Assembly: GCA_016183835.1 (NCBI GenBank)
Contig: JACPDV010000396.1
Span: 1 to 15,633, forward strand
Direction of reading: 5' to 3'
DNA length: 15,633 nt
Source of the DNA: Armatimonadota bacterium
GTDB taxonomy: Bacteria > Armatimonadota > UBA10988
In this document: positions 6,640-12,313 of the stretch, piece after piece
Layout of the letters: each line of letters starts with the position of its first letter
How positions within the stretch are numbered: the stretch's first letter is position 1
Translations under genes and position numbers: made by a program
Notes under the pieces: model-generated
The model's input: the letters and a program-made list of their open reading frames with translations, nothing else
Databases searched by the model: none
What the model was told of the DNA's origin: nothing

Positions 6640-8523
6640 CTACTTCGACGCCTCCTCCGAGCCCTCCTCCACCGCTGCGGCATCGTGTCCCGAGTCGCTT
6701 TCGCCGGCCGCCGTGGAGTCCCCTTCTTCGCCCTGGAAGAGAGCGCGAAGTTTGTCACCCATCAGGTCGCCCAGGGTCCGTCGGGCCGGGCCCGGCGCGG
6801 GCTCGGCCACCGGTGTGGTGCGGTCGGGCTCGCGCTCGCGCTCGCGCTCGCGGCCCTGCCGGCGGTCGCGCCGCCCGGCCACCCCGGCGCGGCCCTCGCC
6901 GCCCTCGTCGTCCTCGCCGCCGTCCCGGCGGTCCGAGTAGCGCCCGCGCGCCAGCGTCGGCGCCCCCACCGTCCGCTCGCGCTGCGCGTCGCGCGACTCC
7001 TGCCGTTCGCCCCGCTCCGACACCGGCTGGCTGCTGGCCAGGCTGAGGACCACATCCCGCTCCACGGGGATGATCCGGTCGATCCGAACCTCGATCTCCG
7101 AGCCCTCGCCGAGGGCGGGAGCCGGGGCCACGACGTCGCTGTCCGCCTCGGGCGCTTCCTCCGGGGTCGGCTCGGGCGCCTCGTCGCTCGCTGGGGCGAG
7201 GGCTTCCTCCGGGGTCGGCTCGGGCGCCTCGTCGCTCGCGGGGGCGAGGGCTTCCTCCGCGGTCGGCTCGGGCGCCTCGTCGCTCGCGGGGGCGAGGGCT
7301 TCCTCCGGGGTCGGCTCGGGCGCCTCGTCGCTCGCGGGAGCTGCGGCCAGCTCCACAGCCTCGGGAGCTTCGAGCGCCTCGGGGGCCTCGTCGTCCGCAG
7401 CAGCCGCCACTTCTTCGGTGACGGTCCCCGGGGCTTCGGGCTCGGCCTCCGGCTCCTCCTGGGCGGGATGCAGCACTTCGTCGGGCAGCGACACGCGGCC
7501 GTCCACGCCCAGCGGCAGCCGCACCACCGCGCCGTCGTCCAGCAGCCGCACCACCTTGGCGCGGATGACCTGCCCCTCGCGGTAGATCCGCGGCACTTCG
7601 CGCCACGGATCCGCGAGCAACTGCCGCCGCCCGAGGGAGATGCGGTTCTCCTCGAGGTTGAGCTTGAGCACCATCACCTCGAGGTCCTGGTTGACGCGCA
7701 GCTCCTCTTCGGGATGGTCCACGCGCCGCCAGGAAAGCTCGCTGACGTGCAGCAGGCCGTCGACGCCGCCGATGTCCACGAAGGCGCCGAACTGGGTCAG
7801 CCGGCGCACCACGCCCGGCCGCACCTGCCCCTCGGCCAGGTTGTGGAGGGTCTCTTCGCGCTCCGCGGCGCGCTGCTCCTCGACCACCTTGCGGTGGGAG
7901 AGCACCACCCGCCGGCGCCGGCGCTCGACCTCGATGACCTGCAGCCGGAGCGTCTGGCCGACGTACTTCTGCAGGTTGCGCGGCCGCCGCACGCTGACGT
8001 GCGAGGCCGGCACGAAACCTTGTCCGTAGACTCCCAGGTCCACCAGCAGGCCGCCCTTGACCGCTTCCACGACGCGGGCTTCCATGATCTCGCCGCTGTC
8101 CTGCTTGTCGACAATGTCTTCCCAGGCCCGCTCGTAGTCGGCCTGGCGCTTGCTCAGCACCAGGTGGCCGTCGTCGTCCTCGATCCGCAGGACGCTCACC
8201 TGGATGCGGTCGCCCACCTCGATCTCGGAGCGGATCACGTCCAGCTCGGCCCGCGGGATCAGCCCCTCGGACTTGGTGCCCACGTCGACCATCACGCCCT
8301 GGTCGTCGATCTGCACCACGGTGCCGGTGACAACATCGCCTTCCCGCAGCTCCTGGAGAGGCTCGGCCGCATCGTACTCGGCCATCAGCTCGTCCATGGT
8401 GAGGGCTTCTTCCCCGGCCTCTTCGTCAGCGGCCGGCGGCACAGCCGCCACCTGCGGTTCGCGTTCCTCGACGGCGTCGCTCATGGTTGGGGCCTCGTCG
8501 TCGCCGTCATGCTCATTGGTCAT
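6640..8523 (-). CDS. rpsA: 30S ribosomal protein S1 with an acidic repeat insertion and charged tail
   Basis: 627 residues, ATG at 8523 to TAG. GGGTGA (8530-8535) lies 6 nt before ATG. S1 binds mRNA leaders through OB-fold domains and helps the 30S subunit load mRNA. Domain 1 is about 56-125 (GDVVTGTVVQIDDQGVMVDV, then GTKSEGLIP), domain 2 about 142-212 (ARVVEAVKGGLLVDLGVYG), and domain 3 about 230-305 (RRLTQFGAFVDIGGVDGLLH, then VSELSW), the canonical RNA-binding type. Domain 4 starts at about 311 (YREGQVIRAKVVRLLDDGAV) and is interrupted after about 350. Its last strands appear at about 473-500 (GSEIEVRIDRIIPVERDVVL). The insertion is Glu/Ala/Pro-rich and contains four 16-residue repeats. 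The tail (500-627) is rich in Arg, Glu and Gly, including a run of alternating Arg-Glu. The four-domain layout resembles Gram-positive and other non-proteobacterial S1 proteins rather than the six-domain E. coli form. An S1-family paralogue is a less likely alternative. Confidence 0.9.
   Translation of the reverse strand: MTNEHDGDDEAPTMSDAVEEREPQVAAVPPAADEEAGEEALTMDELMAEYDAAEPLQELREGDVVTGTVVQIDDQGVMVDVGTKSEGLIPRAELDVIRSEIEVGDRIQVSVLRIEDDDGHLVLSKRQADYERAWEDIVDKQDSGEIMEARVVEAVKGGLLVDLGVYGQGFVPASHVSVRRPRNLQKYVGQTLRLQVIEVERRRRRVVLSHRKVVEEQRAAEREETLHNLAEGQVRPGVVRRLTQFGAFVDIGGVDGLLHVSELSWRRVDHPEEELRVNQDLEVMVLKLNLEENRISLGRRQLLADPWREVPRIYREGQVIRAKVVRLLDDGAVVRLPLGVDGRVSLPDEVLHPAQEEPEAEPEAPGTVTEEVAAAADDEAPEALEAPEAVELAAAPASDEAPEPTPEEALAPASDEAPEPTAEEALAPASDEAPEPTPEEALAPASDEAPEPTPEEAPEADSDVVAPAPALGEGSEIEVRIDRIIPVERDVVLSLASSQPVSERGERQESRDAQRERTVGAPTLARGRYSDRRDGGEDDEGGEGRAGVAGRRDRRQGREREREREPDRTTPVAEPAPGPARRTLGDLMGDKLRALFQGEEGDSTAAGESDSGHDAAAVEEGSEEASK
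6828..6851 (-). repeat. Four perfect hexamer repeats coding for alternating Arg-Glu
   Basis: GCTCGC repeated four times on the plus strand, read as alternating CGC and GAG codons in the C-terminal tail of S1. Being a multiple of three, length changes would keep the frame. Confidence 0.85.
7154..7340 (-). repeat. 48-bp tandem repeat (about 3.9 copies) in the S1 gene
   Basis: Units begin at 7154, 7202, 7250 and 7298, each 48 bp; the last is incomplete at about 7340. Each encodes PASDEAPEPTPEEALA, with one Pro to Ala change in one copy. The nucleotide copies are almost identical (single-base differences such as CTGGGG for CGGGGG), which points to recent expansion. The array codes for an acidic, Pro-rich, probably disordered stretch at about residues 393-456. 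Confidence 0.92.
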
Positions 8524-8541
8524 ACCTGCTCACCCGCTCTG

Positions 8542-8557
8542 CCCGGTTCCTGCCGGG
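8542..8557 (-). promoter_or_regulatory. Hairpin with GGA-containing loop in the S1 leader
   Basis: On the minus-strand transcript the sequence is CCCGG, loop CAGGAA, CCGGG: five G-C pairs with a six-nt loop. It ends 18 nt before the S1 start. The loop carries AGGA, like a Shine-Dalgarno sequence. In E. coli, rpsA leader hairpins with GGA in their loops take part in translation and autoregulation by S1, and this could be an analogue. This is an inference from one hairpin. Confidence 0.4.
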
Positions 8558-8693
8558 GAATCTGCGATGGCGGTCGTCGACCGGACCCGTCCGACCCGTT
8601 TCGCGCCGCAAGTGGACCGACGTTGTGAGGAAACGAGGAGGAGTGGGGCTGTCAGCGTTCCGGGATTCGGGACGGCCTCTCCGCAGTCGCCGC

Positions 8694-8722
8694 AGTATAG
8701 CACTTTGGTCCAGCCCTGTAAA
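8694..8722 (-). promoter_or_regulatory. Sigma-70-type promoter for the S1 gene
   Basis: On the minus strand: -35 TTTACA (8717-8722), 17-bp spacer, -10 TATACT (8694-8699), each 5 of 6 to consensus, with TG one base before the -10 (extended -10). Such a match is striking in this GC-rich sequence. Transcription would start near 8687, giving a leader of about 160 nt before ATG at 8523. It lies in the 257-nt gap after polA, so S1 need not depend on the polA promoter. Confidence 0.75.
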
Positions 8723-8732
8723 CGGGGTGCAA

Positions 8733-8742
8733 GAATCGATTC
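8733..8742. promoter_or_regulatory. 10-bp perfect palindrome just upstream of the S1 promoter
   Basis: GAATCGATTC, 10 bp upstream of the -35 element (8717-8722). Its position, about 45-55 bp before the expected start of transcription, would suit an activator site, and it is one of the few AT-containing patches in the gap. It may also be chance. Confidence 0.3.
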
Positions 8743-8780
8743 CAGGCGCCTCGGAAGCCCGTTCGCGACGCTCCGGACGG

Positions 8781-11381
8781 CTACCCCGGAGCCTCCAGCG
8801 AGCCCCACCGTCGGCCCACCTCCACCTTCACTTCGAGGGGCACATCGAGCCGCGCCGCGCCGGTCATCGCCGCCCGCACCCGGGCCGCCGTCTCCGCCAC
8901 CTCGTCCGGCGGCACCTCCAGCAGCAGCTCGTCGTGGACCTGCAGAATCTGCCGCGCCCGCAGCCCGTCGGCGAGCAGCTCCTCGAGCGTCAGCATCGCC
9001 CGCTTGAGGATGTCGCTGGCCGCCCCCTGGATGGGCATGTTGATGGCCGCCCGCTCGGCGCCCTGCCGCACCGCCGGGTTCGAGCTGTGGATCTCCGCCA
9101 GCCGCCGGCGGCGGCCGAAGAGCGTCTGCACGAAGCCTTGCTCCCGCGCCCGCCGGATGGTGTCCTCGGCGTACTGCTTGACCGCCGGGAAGCGCGCAAA
9201 GTAGGCGTCGATCAGCGCCTGCGCGTCGTTGCGCGGGATCTCCAGCCGCTGGCTCAGCCCGTGCGCCTGGATCCCGTACGCCACGCCGAAGTTGAGCACC
9301 TTGGCCAGCCGCCGCTGCTCGGCGCCGACGTGCTCGGGCGCCATGCCGTAGATCTCCGCCGCCGCCAGCGTGTGGATGTCCTGCCCCTCGCGGAAGGCGC
9401 GGATCATGCGCTCGTCGCCGCTGACGTGGGCCAGCACGCGCAGCTCGATCTGCGAGTAGTCCGCCGCCAGGAGGAGCCACTCGTCCGGCGCCGTGAAGAC
9501 GTTGCGAAAGCGCTCGCCCCAGTTCCCCCGCACCGGGATGTTCTGCAGGTTCGGCCGCGACGAGCTGAGTCGCCCGGTGGCCGAGCCGGTCTGGTTGAGC
9601 GAGGTGCGAATGCGGCTGGTCACCGGATCCGAGAGGGCCAGCAGCGGCTCGGTGTAGGTGGACTTGAGCTTCGCCAGCTCGCGGTACTCGAGGATGGCCG
9701 GGACGACGGGGTGCTCGCCGATCAGGTTCTGCAAGACCGCCGCGTCGGTGGAGCGGCCGGTCTTGGTCTTCCGCCCGGCCTGCAGGCCCAGCTCGTCGAA
9801 CAGGATCGCGGCGAGCTGCTTGGGTGAATCGAGCGTGAACTCGCGCCCCGCGGCGGCCCACACCGCCCGGCGGGCCGCGTCCACGCCGGCCGACAGCTCG
9901 CTGTCCAGCGCCGCCACCGCCGCCCGGTCGAGCACCACGCCCCGGGCCATCATCCGCGCCAGGACCGGCGCCAGGGGCAGCTCCATCTCGAGGTACAGGG
10001 CGAGGAGCGACTCTTCGTCGAGCAGCTCGCGCAGCCGCGGCTCGAGGCGCCGGACGAGGTCGGCCTCGGCACAGGTGGTGTACAGCCCCGGATCGGGAGC
10101 GCCCTCGGGCGGCGGCCCGGGCGGCGCGGCGACGTGGGTGCGGGCCAGGTCGGCGAGGCGGTGCTCGGGGCGCTCGGGGTCGAGCAGCCAGCTCGCCAGG
10201 TGCGTGTCGCCGGCCAGCGCGGCGAGGGCCGGGTGCTCCGCGCCGAGCGCCTGGTAGAGGCGCTGCGCGTCGTGGCAGACGTAGCGGGCCTCACCGGCGG
10301 CCAGCGGCGCCAGGACCGTCTCGAGCCGCGCCCGCGCCGCCGGGTCAGGTCCGGACTCGGCAAAGAGGCTCATCTGCTGCCCGCCGCCGGTCTCGAGCGG
10401 CACGAGCCAGGCGCCGCCCGGGCCGGGGCTGAGCGCCAGAGCCGGCGGCGAGTCGCGCCAGGCGAGGCCCACCACGCGCGCCTCGGCGGCCTCGCGCGCC
10501 ACCAGCTCGGCGTCGGCGTCGCTGGCCACGGCGCGGTAGTGCACCACGGTGGGCGCGGTCACCGTGCGCGGGCTCAGCCGGCGGAGGAGGGAGTGGAACT
10601 CGAGCCGGGTGAAGAGCTCGCCCAGCGCCTCGTGATCGGGCTCGCGGCGCCGCAGCTCCTCGACGGAGAGGTCCAGGGGCACTTCGCGGCAGACGGTGGC
10701 CAGGTCGCGGCTGAGCCGGGCGATGTCGGCCTGGGCGAGCAGGTTTTCGCGCCGCTTGCCGCGCATCTCGTCCGCCGCGGCGAGCACGCCCTCCAGGTCG
10801 CCGTACTCCTGGAGGAGCTGCGTGGCGGTCTTGTCGCCGATGCCGGTGACGCCGGGGATGTTGTCGGACGAGTCGCCGGCGAGGCCCTTGTAGTCGGGCA
10901 CCCGCTCGGGCGGCACGCCGACGCGGGCCTGGGTGGCGAGGACGGTGACGTGCGGGCCGACGAGCTGGCACAGGTCGCGGTCGGCGGTGAGGATGTAGAC
11001 GTCCCAGTGGTCCTGCGCGCGAGTGGCGAGGGTGGCGAGGATGTCGTCGGCCTCGTAGCCGGGCGCCTTGAGGATGGGCCACCGGAAGGCGTCGGCGAGG
11101 GCGTCGACGAGGGGGAGTTGGGTGATCAGGTCCTCGTCGAGCGGCGGGCGATGGGCCTTGTAGTCGGCGAACTGCGTGTGGCGGAAGGTGGGCGTCGGCG
11201 TGTCGAAGGCGAGGCCGAGGGCGGTGGGGCGCTCGTCTTCGAGGACGCGGAGGAGCATGTTGGCGAAGCCGTACACGGCACCGGTGGGGGTGCCGTCGCG
11301 AGCGCGCAGCTCGCCGATGGCGTGGTAGGCCTGGTGGATCAGGCTGTGGGAATCGACCAGGAGGAGCTTCTCGCGTTCCAC
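8781..11381 (-). CDS. polA: DNA polymerase I with 5' nuclease and inactive 3'-5' exonuclease domain
   Basis: 866 residues, GTG (11381) to TAG. It fills gaps and removes RNA primers in repair and lagging-strand synthesis. The start is set by alignment with the family N-terminus (REKLLLVDSHSLIHQAYHA); the same frame stays open to 12230, but that extension is not polymerase. GAAGGG (11390-11395) lies 8 nt upstream. The 5' nuclease/flap endonuclease is about residues 5-290 (GYEADDILATLA, ILTADRDL, GDSSDNIPGVTGIGDKTA). The proofreading domain (about 295-480) is degenerate: the first motif, normally DxE, reads VVGLAWRDS; the third has Glu where Asp is expected; the Asp of the second survives in CHDAQRL. 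The polymerase domain shows motif A DYSQIELRVLAHVSGD (about 640), motif B RRLAKVLNFGVAYG (about 700) and motif C VHDELLLEVP (about 815), so synthesis should be intact. Taq and Bacillus enzymes have similarly dead exonucleases. Length is normal for the family. Confidence 0.96.
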   Translation of the reverse strand: MEREKLLLVDSHSLIHQAYHAIGELRARDGTPTGAVYGFANMLLRVLEDERPTALGLAFDTPTPTFRHTQFADYKAHRPPLDEDLITQLPLVDALADAFRWPILKAPGYEADDILATLATRAQDHWDVYILTADRDLCQLVGPHVTVLATQARVGVPPERVPDYKGLAGDSSDNIPGVTGIGDKTATQLLQEYGDLEGVLAAADEMRGKRRENLLAQADIARLSRDLATVCREVPLDLSVEELRRREPDHEALGELFTRLEFHSLLRRLSPRTVTAPTVVHYRAVASDADAELVAREAAEARVVGLAWRDSPPALALSPGPGGAWLVPLETGGGQQMSLFAESGPDPAARARLETVLAPLAAGEARYVCHDAQRLYQALGAEHPALAALAGDTHLASWLLDPERPEHRLADLARTHVAAPPGPPPEGAPDPGLYTTCAEADLVRRLEPRLRELLDEESLLALYLEMELPLAPVLARMMARGVVLDRAAVAALDSELSAGVDAARRAVWAAAGREFTLDSPKQLAAILFDELGLQAGRKTKTGRSTDAAVLQNLIGEHPVVPAILEYRELAKLKSTYTEPLLALSDPVTSRIRTSLNQTGSATGRLSSSRPNLQNIPVRGNWGERFRNVFTAPDEWLLLAADYSQIELRVLAHVSGDERMIRAFREGQDIHTLAAAEIYGMAPEHVGAEQRRLAKVLNFGVAYGIQAHGLSQRLEIPRNDAQALIDAYFARFPAVKQYAEDTIRRAREQGFVQTLFGRRRRLAEIHSSNPAVRQGAERAAINMPIQGAASDILKRAMLTLEELLADGLRARQILQVHDELLLEVPPDEVAETAARVRAAMTGAARLDVPLEVKVEVGRRWGSLEAPG

Positions 11382-11389
11382 GGTGGGGG

Positions 11390-11395
11390 CCCTTC
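11390..11395 (-). promoter_or_regulatory. polA: Weak ribosome binding site for the GTG start of polA
   Basis: GAAGGG on the minus strand, 8 nt before GTG at 11381. A GTG start with a partial Shine-Dalgarno sequence suggests modest expression. No convincing promoter for polA was found in the 120-nt divergent spacer. Confidence 0.5.
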
Positions 11396-11461
11396 GTGCG
11401 GGCCGGCCTTCGGGGGTGGGCGGGTGAGTCCTCCCCGGAACGAACCCCGGCGGCCCCGGCG

Positions 11462-11475
11462 ACGTTATGGAACGT
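11462..11475. promoter_or_regulatory. Inverted repeat ACGTT-N4-AACGT in the divergent spacer
   Basis: Perfect 5-bp arms (11462-11466 and 11471-11475) with spacer ATGG. It sits directly upstream of the possible -10 element at 11478-11483, in the -35/spacer zone, where a bound protein could affect the plus-strand promoter and perhaps polA. No known regulator is implied. Confidence 0.35.
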
Positions 11476-11477
11476 GG

Positions 11478-11483
11478 TAGAAT
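11478..11483 (+). promoter_or_regulatory. Possible extended -10 element for the rhomboid-like gene
   Basis: TAGAAT preceded by TG one base upstream, 18 nt before the ATG at 11502. No -35 element is visible at 16-18 bp. The expected transcription start, near 11490, falls at the ribosome binding site GGAGG (11490-11494), so the leader would be extremely short. Confidence 0.3.
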
Positions 11484-11501
11484 GGTCTCGGAGGCGCCGT
11501 C

Positions 11502-12251
11502 ATGTCCTGCACCGCCATCAGTTTCGGCCCGCGGTTCCACCCGCGGTCCGCGCCGGTGACGTTCTGGTTCCTGGTCGCCACGCTGGTGGTCTGGCTGCTC
11601 GGGTTCTTCGGCGGCGCCGCCGCGGAGCCGGCGCTTCGGCTGATGGTGTTCAGCCCGCTGACCGTGGCCAGCATGCCGTGGACCCTCCTCACGCACGCTA
11701 TTGTGAATCTGGCCGACCCCATCGGGCTGTTCTTCCTGAGCTACGTGTTCTGGTGGGTGGGCTGCGACCTCGAGCGCTGGTGGGGCTCGCGCGTGCACGC
11801 CGGTTTTCTGGCGGCGATGTCGCTCGGGTGCAACGGCATGGTGACCCTGGGCCACCTGCTCAACCCGGCCGCGCCGGTGGGCATCCAAGCCCTTGGGCTG
11901 GGCGCCCTGCTCTGCGGCCTGTTCACCGTCTGGGCCCTCCGCAACCCTTCGGCGCGGGTGTTGCTGCTCATCCTCCCGGTCTCCGCGTGGGTCATCGCGG
12001 GGCTGGAGATCGCCTTCACGTGGTATGTCTACGGTCCGTTCCTGGGGCTCTTCGCCGTCCTCGGCACCGCCGGGCTGGCGGCGCTGTACTTCTATAAAGG
12101 ACAGCGCTTCCACGCCTTCCTGCGCCGCTTCGGCCGCCGGCCGCCGCCGCCGAGCAAGGGCCGGCCGACGCGCGAGGATCGGCAACGGGACAAGCGGTTC
12201 CAGGAGATCATGCGCAACAGCGGGCTGCACCTGGTCGAGGACGACGAGTAG
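11502..12251 (+). CDS. Rhomboid-fold membrane protein lacking catalytic residues (pseudoprotease)
   Basis: 249 residues, ATG with GGAGG (11490-11494) 7 nt upstream, ending in TAG. About six hydrophobic segments: 19-38 (VTFWFLVATLVVWLLGFFGG), about 73-90, 97-120, 128-147, 150-172 and 174-195. PWTLLTHAIVN followed by CDLERWWGSRVHAGFLAA matches the rhomboid pattern of a membrane-entry WxxxTHxxxN and an (L)ER..GS loop. In active rhomboids a GxSG serine lies in TM4 and a His in TM6. Here the TM4 region reads GIQALGLGALLCG with no Ser, and the last segment (FLGLFAVLGTAGLAALYFY) has no His. The family is an inference from these patterns; the lack of catalytic residues is read directly. The cytosolic tail (about 196-249) is basic and Pro-rich and ends KRFQEIMRNSGLHLVEDDE, similar in shape to tails of bacterial rhomboids. 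It diverges from polA and is followed 62 nt later by the glycosidase gene. Confidence 0.75.
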   Translation: MSCTAISFGPRFHPRSAPVTFWFLVATLVVWLLGFFGGAAAEPALRLMVFSPLTVASMPWTLLTHAIVNLADPIGLFFLSYVFWWVGCDLERWWGSRVHAGFLAAMSLGCNGMVTLGHLLNPAAPVGIQALGLGALLCGLFTVWALRNPSARVLLLILPVSAWVIAGLEIAFTWYVYGPFLGLFAVLGTAGLAALYFYKGQRFHAFLRRFGRRPPPPSKGRPTREDRQRDKRFQEIMRNSGLHLVEDDE

Positions 12252-12265
12252 CGGCGGGAAGGAAT

Positions 12266-12280
12266 CCGCACCTCCTGCGG
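12266..12280 (+). other. Short hairpin between the rhomboid-like and glycosidase genes
   Basis: CCGCA, loop CCTCC, TGCGG: a perfect 5-bp stem 15 nt after the TAG stop. It has no following T-run, so it is unlikely to end transcription, and the two genes may share a transcript. Confidence 0.3.
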
Positions 12281-12313
12281 CGGAACCTCCCGCGGCCCCG
12301 CCCGGAGACCGCC

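Noticed and set aside
6828..6851. Hexamer array considered as a CRISPR or mobile-element repeat
   Set aside because: It is a short in-frame microsatellite coding Arg-Glu within S1, with no spacers and no flanking target duplication.
7154..7340. 48-bp repeats considered as a CRISPR array
   Set aside because: The units are contiguous without spacers, lie inside a coding region and keep the reading frame, so they are a protein tandem repeat.
8571..8583. CGGTCG-T-CGACCG palindrome in the S1 leader
   Set aside because: A 6-bp-arm palindrome made almost only of G and C is expected by chance in such sequence, and it has no special position.
6685..8628. 647-codon plus-strand frame opposite the S1 gene
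   Set aside because: Leu/His/Arg-rich with no family features and overlapping the whole of an unmistakable S1 gene.
11382..12230. Upstream extension of the polA frame
   Set aside because: The extra residues are low-complexity Arg/Glu/Pro/His sequence antisense to the rhomboid-like gene. Pol I homology starts exactly at the GTG at 11381.
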